Source: an uncultured Sinobacteraceae bacterium
GTDB lineage: Bacteria > Pseudomonadota > Gammaproteobacteria > Steroidobacterales > Steroidobacteraceae
Length of the DNA: 64,000 nt
Assembly: GCA_937902995.1 (NCBI GenBank)
Contig: CALEKY010000062.1
Span: forward strand, 1-64,000
Direction of reading: 5' to 3'
Within the stretch, counting starts at the first letter, position 1. Each line of letters starts with the position of its first letter. The translations under genes were made by a program, and so were the position numbers. The notes beneath the pieces are model-generated. The model had not been told where the DNA came from, did no database searches, and saw only the letters and a program-made list of their open reading frames with translations. Below, in pieces: positions 1-8,975 of this stretch.

Positions 1-50
1 TCCGCATTGTCCACCTCTTGCAAGGTGTCCGCGAAATCGGGGGAAGCCCA

Positions 51-83
51 GGGAAGGAGGGAAAAGGGAAAAGGGAAAAGGGG
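51..83. repeat. Heptamer array, GGGAAAA family
   Basis: Three near-perfect tandem copies of GGGAAAA follow a purine-rich lead. The array lies beyond the 3' end of acs, near the left window edge. It is one member of the seven-base-period repeats spread through the intergenic DNA here. The rest of the first 192 bases holds no gene I can support. Confidence 0.75.
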
Positions 84-179
84 CTTCGGCCTGCCTGCTT
101 CTCAACACTCTCTACGCACGAAGGGAAAGTGAGCAGCGAAAGGATTTGTCGCGAAAGTTCGGACAGTGACCCTCCATGG

Positions 180-196
180 TCACGATCACGAATCAC
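180..196. repeat. Heptamer array, GTGAYTC family, at acs stop
   Basis: Two and a half copies of CACGATT/CACGAAT lie across the 3' end of acs. The TGA stop of acs (reverse strand, 193-195) falls inside the array, so the repeat abuts and supplies the stop codon. Confidence 0.6.
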
Positions 197-2133
197 TTAT
201 TCATCCGGTCCTTCACCAACCCATCCACGACGCTCGGATCGGCGAGCGTTGACGTGTCACCGAGCTGCTCGTGCTCGTTTGCGGCGATCTTGCGCAGGAT
301 GCGGCGCATGATCTTGCCGGAGCGGGTCTTCGGCAGGTTCGGTGCCCATTGAATGAAATCCGGCGAGGCGATCGGACCGATCTCCTTGCGAACCCATTCG
401 CGCAGCTCCGCGCGCAGTTCTTCGGTCGGCTCCACGCCCACGTTGAGCGTCACATAGGCATAGATGCCCTGGCCCTTGATGTCGTGCGGGAAGCCGACGA
501 CCGCAGCTTCGGCCACTTTCGAATGAGCGACGAGCGCGCTTTCGATTTCGGCAGTGCCGAGGCGATGTCCCGCGACGTTCAGCACGTCGTCGACGCGGCC
601 GGTGATCCAGTAATAACCGTCTTCGTCGCGTCTTGCGCCGTCGCCGGTGAAATACTTGCCGGGGAACGTCTTGAAATACGTGTCGATGAACCGCTGGTGA
701 TCGCCGAACACCGTGCGCATCTGACCGGGCCAGCTATCGAGCAGCACGAGATTGCCCTCGCAGGCACCCTCGAGCACGTTGCCTTCGTTGTCGACGATTG
801 CGGGACGCACGCCGAAGAAAGGCAGCGTTGCTGAACCGGGCTTCTGGTCGATCGCGCCCGGCAACGGCGAGATCAAGATGCCGCCCGTTTCGGTCTGCCA
901 CCACGTATCGACGATCGGGCAGCGGCCGTCGCCGACCACGCGGTGATACCACTCCCACGCCTCGGGATTGATCGGCTCGCCGACGCTGCCGAGCAGACGC
1001 AGCGTTTTGCGCGACCAGTGTTTGACCGGCTCGTCGCCTTCGCGCATCAAGGCGCGGATGGCCGTCGGCGCCGTGTAGAAAACTGTGACGCCATGCTTGT
1101 CGACCGTTTGCCAGAACCGTCCCGAGTCGGGGTAGTTCGGCACGCCTTCGAACATGACCGTCGTCGCGCCGTTCGCGAGCGGCCCGTACACGACGTAACT
1201 GTGTCCGGTCACCCAACCCACGTCGGCCGTGCACCAAAAGATATCGTCCTCGCGCAGGTCGAAGACGAGCTCGTGCGTGAGCGAGGCGTACACGAGATAG
1301 CCGCCGCTCGTATGGAGTACGCCCTTCGGTTTTCCGGTCGATCCCGACGTGTACAAGATGAACAACGGATCTTCCGCGTCCACGGTCTCCGGCGGACACT
1401 CTTTCGGCTGTGCCGCGGCGAGCTCCTCGTACCACTGATCGCGCGAGTACATCGGCACCTTCGTGCCCATGCGTCGCACGACGAGCACGTGCTTCACGCA
1501 TTCCGTGCCCGGCGCGGTGAGCGCCTGATCGACGTTCATCTTGAGCGGAATGCGCTTGCCTCCGCGAATGCCTTCATCGGCCGTGATGACGACGCTCGAT
1601 CCGCAATCGGCAATGCGGCCGGCCAACGACTCTGCGGAGAATCCGCCGAAGACGACCGAATGAATCGCACCGATGCGCGCGCACGCGAGCATGGCGATCG
1701 CTGCCTCGGGGATCATCGGCAGATAGATCGTGACGCGATCGCCTTTGCCGATGCCGAGCGACTTGAGCGCATTGGCACATTGGCAGACACGCTCGTAGAG
1801 CTCGCGATAAGTGATGCGTTCGGAAAGTTTGGGATCGTCGCCTTCCCAGATGATCGCCGTCTTGTCGCCGCGCTTCGTCAGATGGCGGTCCAGGCAGTTC
1901 GCTGCGACGTTGAGCTTGCCGTCGTAATACCAACGGATGCGGAAATCGCGCTCCTCGTAGCTCACGTCCTTCACTTTGGAGAATGGCTGGATCCAATCCA
2001 AACGGCGTCCCATGCGCGCCCAAAAACCGTTGGGATCGCGGATGGATTCCTGATAGAGCCGCTGATAGTCGGCGAACCGTAAGTGCGCGAGCGCGGCGAA
2101 TTCTTCGGGGACTTTGTAGAGCTTCTGGCTCAT
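193..2133 (-). CDS. acs: Acetyl-CoA synthetase (AMP-forming)
   Basis: The enzyme activates acetate to acetyl-CoA through acetyl-AMP in the cytoplasm. The ANL-family P-loop [11 protein letters not shown] lies near residue 261. The C-terminal [11 protein letters not shown] motif near residue 606 holds the catalytic lysine, which is commonly regulated by acetylation. The length of 646 aa is close to the roughly 650 aa of Acs. I prefer the ATG at 2133 ([12 protein letters not shown]) over an upstream GTG at 2145, because Acs proteins typically begin MSQ. It is the last gene of a tight minus-strand run, about 20 bases after the HIT gene, so cotranscription is likely. Confidence 0.96.
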   Translation of the reverse strand: MSQKLYKVPEEFAALAHLRFADYQRLYQESIRDPNGFWARMGRRLDWIQPFSKVKDVSYEERDFRIRWYYDGKLNVAANCLDRHLTKRGDKTAIIWEGDDPKLSERITYRELYERVCQCANALKSLGIGKGDRVTIYLPMIPEAAIAMLACARIGAIHSVVFGGFSAESLAGRIADCGSSVVITADEGIRGGKRIPLKMNVDQALTAPGTECVKHVLVVRRMGTKVPMYSRDQWYEELAAAQPKECPPETVDAEDPLFILYTSGSTGKPKGVLHTSGGYLVYASLTHELVFDLREDDIFWCTADVGWVTGHSYVVYGPLANGATTVMFEGVPNYPDSGRFWQTVDKHGVTVFYTAPTAIRALMREGDEPVKHWSRKTLRLLGSVGEPINPEAWEWYHRVVGDGRCPIVDTWWQTETGGILISPLPGAIDQKPGSATLPFFGVRPAIVDNEGNVLEGACEGNLVLLDSWPGQMRTVFGDHQRFIDTYFKTFPGKYFTGDGARRDEDGYYWITGRVDDVLNVAGHRLGTAEIESALVAHSKVAEAAVVGFPHDIKGQGIYAYVTLNVGVEPTEELRAELREWVRKEIGPIASPDFIQWAPNLPKTRSGKIMRRILRKIAANEHEQLGDTSTLADPSVVDGLVKDRMNK

Positions 2134-2154
2134 GGTCGTTGGCACGTGTGAATG

Positions 2155-2571
2155 TCAGTCGAGAGCTTTCCGAATCCGTTCGGCGTGCTCCGCAAGGACG
2201 GCTTTGTCGGCCATTTCGCGCGAATGCCCTTTGAGCTCCTTGCCCGCGTAGCAAGGCACGATGTGAAAGTGAATGTGGAACACCGTTTGTCCGGCGGCAG
2301 GCTCGTTGAACTGAATGATGCGCACGCCGTCGGGGTTGAATGCTTTCTTGACCGCTTTCGCAACCTTCTGCGTTACCTGGATGAGATAGGCGAGCACGTC
2401 GGGATCGACGTCGAAGAAGTTACGTGCCTCCGACTTCGGGATCACGAGCGTGTGACCGTCCGACTGCGGCATGGCATCCATGAACGCGAGCGTGCGTTCG
2501 TCCTCGTAGACTTTGAAAGCAGGGATTTCCCCGCGCAGGATCCTGGCGAAAACGTTGTTCGGGTCGTACAT
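2155..2571 (-). CDS. HIT family nucleotide hydrolase/transferase
   Basis: A 138-aa histidine-triad protein. The motif HIHFHIVP at residues 99-106 supplies the catalytic histidines used to hydrolyse nucleoside phosphoramidates or dinucleoside polyphosphates. The N-terminal IFxxILxGEIPxxKVYE-like segment and the full length match bacterial HIT proteins of the HinT type. It lies 30 bases after the DUF4404 gene and just before acs. The substrate cannot be read from sequence. Confidence 0.92.
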   Translation of the reverse strand: MYDPNNVFARILRGEIPAFKVYEDERTLAFMDAMPQSDGHTLVIPKSEARNFFDVDPDVLAYLIQVTQKVAKAVKKAFNPDGVRIIQFNEPAAGQTVFHIHFHIVPCYAGKELKGHSREMADKAVLAEHAERIRKALD

Positions 2572-2601
2572 GACTCGTTCACCGATACTGACCGATGGAC
2601 A

Positions 2602-2874
2602 TCAAATGCCGGCTTTGGCGAGGGTGTCGACGACGCGCCTGATCGCGACGCCGAGCGACGGGTGCTCGGCTTCGAATCGCACTGCGATTTCGTCCAGGCG
2701 CTCGGCAAATTTGCGCTCGCCGCGTCCGCCGTGCTCGACCGGTTCCGAGCCGAGCAGCCGCGAGATGTCGTCCAACAACGCGACCAACAGCTCGCGGGAC
2801 TCACGATCGACGCTGCCCGTGCGGGAAAGCTCCTGATGGAGAGCTTCGAGCTGTTTGTGCAAATCGGCATTCAC
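2602..2874 (-). CDS. DUF4404 family protein
   Basis: A 90-aa soluble, mainly helical, charged protein with heptad-like leucines. It resembles the DUF4404 family of small proteobacterial proteins of unknown function. The start is GTG at 2874, whose GTGA overlaps the TGA stop of the DUF1992 gene by four bases, implying translational coupling. No catalytic motif or membrane segment is visible. Confidence 0.75.
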   Translation of the reverse strand: MNADLHKQLEALHQELSRTGSVDRESRELLVALLDDISRLLGSEPVEHGGRGERKFAERLDEIAVRFEAEHPSLGVAIRRVVDTLAKAGI

Positions 2875-3260
2875 GATCGGGTTTCTCCTCGGCGGGTACG
2901 CAGCTTGGCTGCCAGCTTATCGTGATATGCCGCCTCGAGGCGCGCGTCGCGCACACCGCCGCGCATGGCCGATAGCTTCGTGAGCAGGAATTCGAGACGG
3001 CGGTTCGCTTCGCCGCGCTCGGTCGGAGTCAATGCTCGCATGAGGAGCGACTCTGCATCGGCAATCTCACGCCGCACCTCGACTTCCGGCGGTACGAAGC
3101 CGGCGTTCTTGAGAATGCGATAGGCGACGCGCAGCTCAGGCGGGACGTTCGAGTCGTCGTCCAGCTCGAGCGGCTTGCCGAGACCCGGCAGGTTGTCGAA
3201 CTCGCCGCGTTCCATCGCGGCGAGGATTTTCTGTTCGGCAAGACGCTCGATGAAGTCCAT
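2871..3260 (-). CDS. DUF1992 (DnaJ-C28-like) domain protein
   Basis: A 129-aa protein starting MDFIERLAEQKI. The G-E-F-D-N-L-P-G-L-G-K-P-L core at about residues 18-30 is the hallmark of DUF1992, the domain also found in the eukaryotic DNAJC28 proteins. The function is unknown. The open frame extends upstream to 3383, but that extension overlaps the preceding gene and is Arg/Ser-rich, so ATG 3260 is chosen. The stop overlaps the start of the DUF4404 gene. Confidence 0.85.
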   Translation of the reverse strand: MDFIERLAEQKILAAMERGEFDNLPGLGKPLELDDDSNVPPELRVAYRILKNAGFVPPEVEVRREIADAESLLMRALTPTERGEANRRLEFLLTKLSAMRGGVRDARLEAAYHDKLAAKLRTRRGETRS

Positions 3261-3276
3261 GATCCCTGTCGCTTGC

Positions 3277-4059
3277 CTATTGCGAAAACGTCGGTAGCTC
3301 TTTCCGCCGATAGCCCGACGGGATGTCGAACAGATTCTCTGCGAGCGTTTCCGCACGAATCGATTTGACCGTCGTTTCTGCAACGGCTTTGCCGCTCTCG
3401 AACGTACGCGTCAGCAACGGCAAGCCGCCGAGGCGTTCGAGATCCTCCATCCCGCTGTTTGCCATCCCTTGCAAGAGCGGCAGATCGATGCTTTCGAGCA
3501 TTTCTTTGATCATCGCACCGACTTTCACGCCGGCGTCATAGAGATCCTTGCCTGCTTTCAAATTGGCCGGCGCAACGCACATCTCGGCAACGAGAGTGCC
3601 GTTCTGCAGCACCTCGGCATACGTGCACCCGTGACTGGCGACGGTTGCCGTGCGCGAGGTTTTACGGATCTCCCGTTTCGGCGCTTGGCCGCCTTGCGGC
3701 ATTTTTTGTCCAAGCATCTGCTCGAGCTGCGCGCGCTGCTCGGGCGGTAAGTTCGCAAGTTGCTGCTGCAGCATCTGGAGCGCCGGATTCAATTGCTCGG
3801 CCATGCGTTTCATGCCCGCGCGGTCCATCGCGATGTACGACTTTTCCTTCGGATCGATCACGTAAATCGTCTCGTCGCGGAAGATCATGACATCGTCGTT
3901 CGTATTGCCGGCGTCGATGCGCAGCTTTCCCGATTGAGCATAGGTCTTGGTGACCGATTCCTCGCCGTCCTCGAGATCGCGCGTGAGCGTCTCGAGCACG
4001 GTGCCCGCTTGTGCGCAGGACACCATCAACATCGAACAGGCGAGCGTGCGAATGAGCAT
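3277..4059 (-). CDS. Secreted DUF4412-like protein
   Basis: A 260-aa exported protein. The signal peptide MLIRTLACSMLMVSCAQA is followed by G, with an AQA-type cleavage site near residue 18. The mature part begins with a beta-rich stretch typical of DUF4412 proteins (KTYAQSGKLRIDA, then IYVIDPKEKSYIAMDR) and has a Gln-rich helix in the middle. No catalytic residues are evident. ATG 4059 is chosen because only this start gives a leading signal peptide. The gene sits 16 bases ahead of the DUF1992 gene. Confidence 0.7.
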   Translation of the reverse strand: MLIRTLACSMLMVSCAQAGTVLETLTRDLEDGEESVTKTYAQSGKLRIDAGNTNDDVMIFRDETIYVIDPKEKSYIAMDRAGMKRMAEQLNPALQMLQQQLANLPPEQRAQLEQMLGQKMPQGGQAPKREIRKTSRTATVASHGCTYAEVLQNGTLVAEMCVAPANLKAGKDLYDAGVKVGAMIKEMLESIDLPLLQGMANSGMEDLERLGGLPLLTRTFESGKAVAETTVKSIRAETLAENLFDIPSGYRRKELPTFSQ

Positions 4060-4201
4060 TCTTGGTCCTCCGAGAGCAGTTTGCAGAGCGTAGCCTTGCC
4101 GATCGCGGCGCAATTCACAATCGGGAGTTTCGTGCACGTGCGGACAGTTTGCACCGAACCGCGAGCAGGTGTGCACACATGGACGGGAAATGCGCGGCGG
4201 T

Positions 4202-6748
4202 TCAATGGTTGCGCGGCTTGGCCCGGGCGGTCGGCGTTGCGGTCAGCGGGTCGTCCGGCCAGTAATGCTTGGGATAACGGCCCTTGAGCTCCTTTTTGAC
4301 TTCCGGGTACCCGCGCGACCAGAAGCTGACGAGATCCTGCGTCACCTGTACGGGGCGGTGCGCCGGCGACAACAAATGTAAAGTGAGCGGCACGCGTCCG
4401 GAGGCGACCGTTGGCGTTTCGCGCATACCGAACAGCTCTTGCAGCCGCACCGCGACCGTCGGCTGGTCGCCCGAGTAATCGATCGGGATTCGCGATCCGC
4501 TCGGCACGACGAGATGCGTCGGTGCGATTTCGTTCAATCGCTGCTGCCGATTCCAATCGAGCAACGCGGACAGCGCTGCGTGAAGGTCCAGTCTCGCGAA
4601 ATGGTCGCGACGCGTGATGCCGTCGAGCCATGGAGCGAGCCATTCGTCGAGGCGGTCGAGCAAAGCGTCGTCCGAGACTTCCGGCCACGGCGGATCTGCA
4701 TTCGGCTCGACGCGACGTGCAAATTCCATGCGAGCTTGCAAAGCGCGTGCTTCGCGGCTCCAAGGCAATGAGGCGAGCCCGAGCTCGCGGATTCCAGAGA
4801 TCACGGCGGCATTCACGCGGACGGCATCCGGGCGATCGAGCCGCTGTTCGGCGAGACACAATGCTCCGAGCCAACGTTCGCGCCGCGCAATGACAGCTTG
4901 CTCGCGCGAGTCCCATTCGATGCGTTCGCGCGTTTCGATCGTCGATGCGAACAGTCGCTCCAGATCGTTGCGTGCAATGGGTGCCGCAAGACGGATGGTC
5001 GCTTCCCGCTCGCCGGCATCGAGATCCGCAACGACGAGCAATTCTTCCTGCGCAATGCTTTGGGTGCCGACGATTTGCGCGCCACGACCGCTCGAAAGCA
5101 AATAACGTCCGCTGCCGCCGCGCGACAATGCAATGCGATCGGGGTAGGCGAGTGCGAGCAGCGCGCCCGTGTCTCGGTCCACATCGCCGGCATCGGCGGT
5201 CTTCGGGTCGATGCGTAATTGTTTCGCGAGCTGCTCGACGGCACGCAGTACTCTTTGCCGCGCGGAAGCATCCACGGTGAAGCCGTGAGGGTTCGACCCG
5301 CGCTCCCGCAAGGCATCGAGGCGCAGCCGCAAATCGACGTCGGATGCAGCTCGGCCGATGGCGCGCAACACATCGCGCTCGCCGAGGAGCGCGGCGATTT
5401 CCAGAGCGAGCCGAGTGCCACCCAAATCGAGCGATCGCACGATCATATGGGCGAGGCGGGGATGCGTGCCGAGCGCGGCAAGCGCGCGCCCATGATCCGT
5501 GATGCGTCCTACCCGATCGATCGCTTCCAACGAACGCAGCAGATCGCGTGCTTGCGCGAAGGCAGCCGCGGGCGGCGGATCGAGCCACTTGAGGGCGAGC
5601 GGGTCGGAGATTCCCCAGTTCGCGAGCTCCAACGCCAGCGGCGCCAGATCCGCTTCCAGAATTTCTGCCGGCGATTGTGCGACCAATGCAGCGTGTTCGC
5701 TTTCGGACCACAGTCGGTAGCACACGCCAGGTTCGAGTCGTCCGGCGCGGCCGCGACGTTGATCGGCCGAGGCGCGCGAGATGCGCGTCGTTTCGAGACG
5801 GCTCATGCCGGTGGGCGGATCGAACCGCATGCGGCGTTCGAGGCCGGAGTCGACGACGATTCGAATGCCTTCGATCGTAAGACTCGTTTCCGCAATGTTC
5901 GTCGCGAGCACGACTTTGCGGCTTCCCGGTTTACTCGGTCTAATCGCTTCATCTTGCTGCTCGATCGGCAGATCGCCATAGAGCGGCAAAACGCGCGTGC
6001 CCGGCGGAAGCTGCCGTTCCTCGAGAAGACGAAGCGTGCGGTGAATCTCGCCTTGGCCGGGCAGGAAAACCAACACGTCGCCGTGCTCGGCTTCGAGCGC
6101 ATTTGCGACTGTTGCGGCCACGATTCCGGCGATTGGGCGGTCGGGATTCGCGCCGCGCGCCGCGCGAGACAGCGGCTCGCGATAATGCGTCTCGACGGGA
6201 TAGGAACGACCGCTCGAAGTGACGATCGGTGCATCGCCAAGTAATCGTGCGACCGCTGCGCTATCGAGCGTGGCCGACATCACGAGTACGCGTAGATCGT
6301 CGCGCAAGTTCGCCTGCGCATCGAGCGTCAAGGCCAAACCGAGATCCGCCTGCAGGCTGCGCTCGTGAAATTCGTCGAAGATCACCAGCGCAACGCCTTC
6401 GAGCGCAGGATCGCGTTGCAACCATCGCGTCAGAATACCTTCCGTGACGACTTCGATGCGCGTCTTCGGGCCGACACGTGTGTCGAGCCGCGTACGATAG
6501 CCGACCGTATCGCCGATCTGTTGACCGAGCGTGCTTGCCATGCGCGCGGCGACGGCACGTGCGGCGAGTCGCCGCGGTTCGAGCATGACGATCTTGCGAT
6601 TCGCTGCCCAAGGCGCATCCATCAGTGCCAGTGGGACGCGCGTGGATTTGCCGGCACCGGGCGGCGCTTGGAGCACGACGTTGCGCGAAGCCGAGAGGGC
6701 CGCGAACAGCTCCGGCAAGGTTGCGTCGATCGGCAAGGATTCAGTCAC
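4202..6748 (-). CDS. hrpB: ATP-dependent RNA helicase HrpB
   Basis: A DEAH-type superfamily 2 helicase of 848 aa. The Walker A GAGKST is at residues 31-36, the DEFH box near 125, MSAT near 157, the ATNIAETSLTI motif of RecA domain 2 and the RRGRAGR motif VI. The C-terminal third is the HrpB-specific region, ending in a YWPDDP-containing tail. The length is typical of HrpB. The start is GTG. Its physiological role is poorly defined even in E. coli. A 255-bp gap separates it from divergent tesB. Confidence 0.95.
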   Translation of the reverse strand: MTESLPIDATLPELFAALSASRNVVLQAPPGAGKSTRVPLALMDAPWAANRKIVMLEPRRLAARAVAARMASTLGQQIGDTVGYRTRLDTRVGPKTRIEVVTEGILTRWLQRDPALEGVALVIFDEFHERSLQADLGLALTLDAQANLRDDLRVLVMSATLDSAAVARLLGDAPIVTSSGRSYPVETHYREPLSRAARGANPDRPIAGIVAATVANALEAEHGDVLVFLPGQGEIHRTLRLLEERQLPPGTRVLPLYGDLPIEQQDEAIRPSKPGSRKVVLATNIAETSLTIEGIRIVVDSGLERRMRFDPPTGMSRLETTRISRASADQRRGRAGRLEPGVCYRLWSESEHAALVAQSPAEILEADLAPLALELANWGISDPLALKWLDPPPAAAFAQARDLLRSLEAIDRVGRITDHGRALAALGTHPRLAHMIVRSLDLGGTRLALEIAALLGERDVLRAIGRAASDVDLRLRLDALRERGSNPHGFTVDASARQRVLRAVEQLAKQLRIDPKTADAGDVDRDTGALLALAYPDRIALSRGGSGRYLLSSGRGAQIVGTQSIAQEELLVVADLDAGEREATIRLAAPIARNDLERLFASTIETRERIEWDSREQAVIARRERWLGALCLAEQRLDRPDAVRVNAAVISGIRELGLASLPWSREARALQARMEFARRVEPNADPPWPEVSDDALLDRLDEWLAPWLDGITRRDHFARLDLHAALSALLDWNRQQRLNEIAPTHLVVPSGSRIPIDYSGDQPTVAVRLQELFGMRETPTVASGRVPLTLHLLSPAHRPVQVTQDLVSFWSRGYPEVKKELKGRYPKHYWPDDPLTATPTARAKPRNH

Positions 6749-7003
6749 GGTGCTCGATGCTGCGCATCCGCGCAGGTGTCTCCAAGGCGGTTGAGATGCG
6801 CGTGCGTGGGGATCTTCCGATCGTCATGTTGCAGGCGTTGGATAGGAATGGACAGCGGCTGCAAGTCGAGCTGCGTCGGCGGGCGCAGAGCGTAGCGAAA
6901 TTCCGCGATCCGGAGTAGGGAGAACCGAAGGCGTCGAGTCGGCTGACCGAAAATCCTCGTATCGCCGGGACGCGCGGGCCACGAAGGTTGGTACACTCGC
7001 ATC

Positions 7004-7900
7004 ATGAGTCCGACATCCAACGTACCGCCGGCGCCGCGACAGCTGAGCGAGGTGCTCGATCTCGAGCAGCTCGACACCAACTTGTTCCGCAGCCGGGTCA
7101 ATCAGGTCAATCGCAACCGTTCGCTCTATGGCGGGCAGATTCTCGGCCAAGGACTGAAGGCCGCAGCGCTCACTGTCGATCCGTCGCGCACGGCACATTC
7201 GCTGCACGGTTATTTCCTGCTCGCAGGCATGAGCGACATCCCCGTCATCTACGACGTCGACGTCACGCGCGACGGCGGCAGCTTTTCGACGCGCCGCGTC
7301 GTTGCGCGGCAGCGGGGCAAGACGATCTTTCACATGGAGCTCTCGTTCCATCGCGCCGAGCAGGGCTTCGAGCACGAAGCCGAGTTGGGTATCGACGTGC
7401 CGGATCCGGATCAATTGCCGAGCGTCGCCGAGCTCGCACGTCAATATCCCGATCGAGTGCCTGCCGACATCGCGGCGCAGATCAGCCGCGACATCGTCGA
7501 GATGAAGCCGGTCAGTCCGGAGGACTACTTCATGCGCAAGGCGCAGACGACGCGCGGTCTGTATTGGATCCGCTCGGTGTCCAGGCTTGCGGACGATCTG
7601 CTCACGCAGCAGGCGGGACTTGCGTATCTATCCGATTATTTCTTGATATCGACGGTCACGCTCAAGCACACCGAATCGGCGATGTCGGGCAACATCATGA
7701 TTGCGAGCCTCGACCATGCGATGTGGTTTCATCGTCCCGCACGTGCTGACGATTGGTTGCTGATCGATGCGACGAGCCCTTTTGCGGGCGGCGCCCGCGG
7801 ATTGACGCTCGGTCGAGTGTTCGATCGAAATCGTCGGCTGATCGCTTCGCTCGCGCAGGAAGGGCTCGTGCGGCCGATCAATCCCGCCTCGCGGAGCTGA
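7004..7900 (+). CDS. tesB: Acyl-CoA thioesterase II
   Basis: Hydrolyses medium- and long-chain acyl-CoA to free acid and CoA. The 298-aa protein has the tandem hot-dog layout of TesB: an N-terminal half with NRNRSLYGGQILGQ and LHGYFL, and a C-terminal half with SLDHAMWFHRP and the closing SLAQEGLVR. These supply the Asp and Gln positions of the TesB catalytic triad. The gene is monocistronic and divergent from hrpB, with an AAGG-type ribosome site upstream of ATG 7004. Confidence 0.94.
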   Translation: MSPTSNVPPAPRQLSEVLDLEQLDTNLFRSRVNQVNRNRSLYGGQILGQGLKAAALTVDPSRTAHSLHGYFLLAGMSDIPVIYDVDVTRDGGSFSTRRVVARQRGKTIFHMELSFHRAEQGFEHEAELGIDVPDPDQLPSVAELARQYPDRVPADIAAQISRDIVEMKPVSPEDYFMRKAQTTRGLYWIRSVSRLADDLLTQQAGLAYLSDYFLISTVTLKHTESAMSGNIMIASLDHAMWFHRPARADDWLLIDATSPFAGGARGLTLGRVFDRNRRLIASLAQEGLVRPINPASRS

Positions 7901-7963
7901 ATTGCCCGTTACGGCCGAGCTTCGCGGATCGGGCGCAAAGGCCCATCATCGCGTTTCGTCGCC

Positions 7964-8851
7964 CTAGCGACGCGCGGGTTCGACGGATCGGCCCGACGTC
8001 AGCGTCGCATCGCGCAATTTTTCCACGTCGCGTTTCCCCAGCAGTTTGAACTGGCCTGGCTTGAGCTCGGGTGCGCGCAGCGGGCCGATGGCAACGCGCT
8101 CGAGCTCGCGAACCTTCAACCCTACGCGCGCGAGCATGCGGCGGATCTCGCGGTTCTGTCCTTCGCGCAACGTGATGCTGAGGAGCGTGCGATCGCCGCG
8201 GCTCCGGTCGACGAGACGCTTCAGAATGCGTACGGATTCGGCAGACGCGCGTTTCGAAGTTTTCGAACCGTCTGCCGACGGAGTGATGAGATACATACCT
8301 TCCTTCAATTTGCGCAGCTGCTCATCCGTCGCCAAGCCCGTGCAGCTCACGCGATACTCTTTCGTCACGCCGAACTTCGGATGCGTGAGCCGAAACGCAA
8401 GGTCGCCGTCGTTCGTGAGCAGCAAGAGCCCCGTGGAATCCGCATCGAGCCGGCCGACCGGATAAAGACGCTCTTGCTGCCGCACTTTGGGCGGCAGCAA
8501 GTCGAGCACGTTGCGACGTCCTTCCGGATCGCGCGTCGTGGTAATGACGCCTTTCGGTTTATTGACGAGATAATAGACGGGCCCGCGAGCCGGCCTCTCC
8601 TCGATGGTTTCCGGCAGATCGACGATCGTGCCGTCGAGCTCGACGACGTCGCGCGCCGGATCGATGAAATACGGCAGGTCGGTCACGACACGGCCGTTCA
8701 CCTTCACTCGTCCGTCGGCAATCATCTGCTCGCAATCGCGTCGCGCGCCGATGCCGGCCTCGGCCATGGCTTTTTGAAGACGAACGCCGCGAGGCACGTT
8801 CCGTGACTCGTGACGGGTGACTCGTGACTTGTTAGGGCGTGATTCGCGCAT
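7964..8851 (-). CDS. rluB: 23S rRNA pseudouridine synthase, RluB-like
   Basis: An RsuA/RluB-family pseudouridine synthase. An N-terminal S4 RNA-binding domain (RLQKAMAEAGIGARRDCEQMI) precedes the catalytic domain with YPVGRLDADSTGLLLLTNDG, whose Asp is the nucleophile. Length and sequence favour RluB (U2605) over RsuA. The first 18 residues (MRESRPNKSRVTRHESRN) are translated from a GTGAYTC heptamer array. A GTG at 8797 would start just before the S4 domain and may be the original start. Neither start has a good Shine-Dalgarno site. Confidence 0.88.
   Translation of the reverse strand: MRESRPNKSRVTRHESRNVPRGVRLQKAMAEAGIGARRDCEQMIADGRVKVNGRVVTDLPYFIDPARDVVELDGTIVDLPETIEERPARGPVYYLVNKPKGVITTTRDPEGRRNVLDLLPPKVRQQERLYPVGRLDADSTGLLLLTNDGDLAFRLTHPKFGVTKEYRVSCTGLATDEQLRKLKEGMYLITPSADGSKTSKRASAESVRILKRLVDRSRGDRTLLSITLREGQNREIRRMLARVGLKVRELERVAIGPLRAPELKPGQFKLLGKRDVEKLRDATLTSGRSVEPARR
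8800..8835. repeat. Heptamer array, GTGAYTC family, inside rluB start
   Basis: About five copies of CGTGACT/CGGGTGA-type heptamers occupy the 5' end of the rluB reading frame. They encode an Arg/Ser/Thr-rich leader absent from the S4 domain. This is one of the few arrays that may be translated. Confidence 0.6.
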
Positions 8852-8892
8852 GGAGAGGAGATGACCCTGGCGGGCGGAGACTGCGGTAGGTT

Positions 8893-8974
8893 ACAGGCCG
8901 AAGGCCGAAGGCTGAAGGGAGGCGCACGTCGCGCGCGCCGCACGAGTCACTCGTCACCAGTCACGAGTCACGTC
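8893..8974. repeat. Two adjacent heptamer arrays (CTGAAGG and GTGAYTC)
   Basis: Tandem GGCCGAA/GGCTGAA units at 8893-8922 are followed by CACGAGT/CACTCGT units at 8939-8974. They fill the gap between rluB and the 3' end of the hybrid kinase gene. Pairing of different motif families in one gap recurs across the window. Confidence 0.7.
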
Positions 8975-8975
8975 G

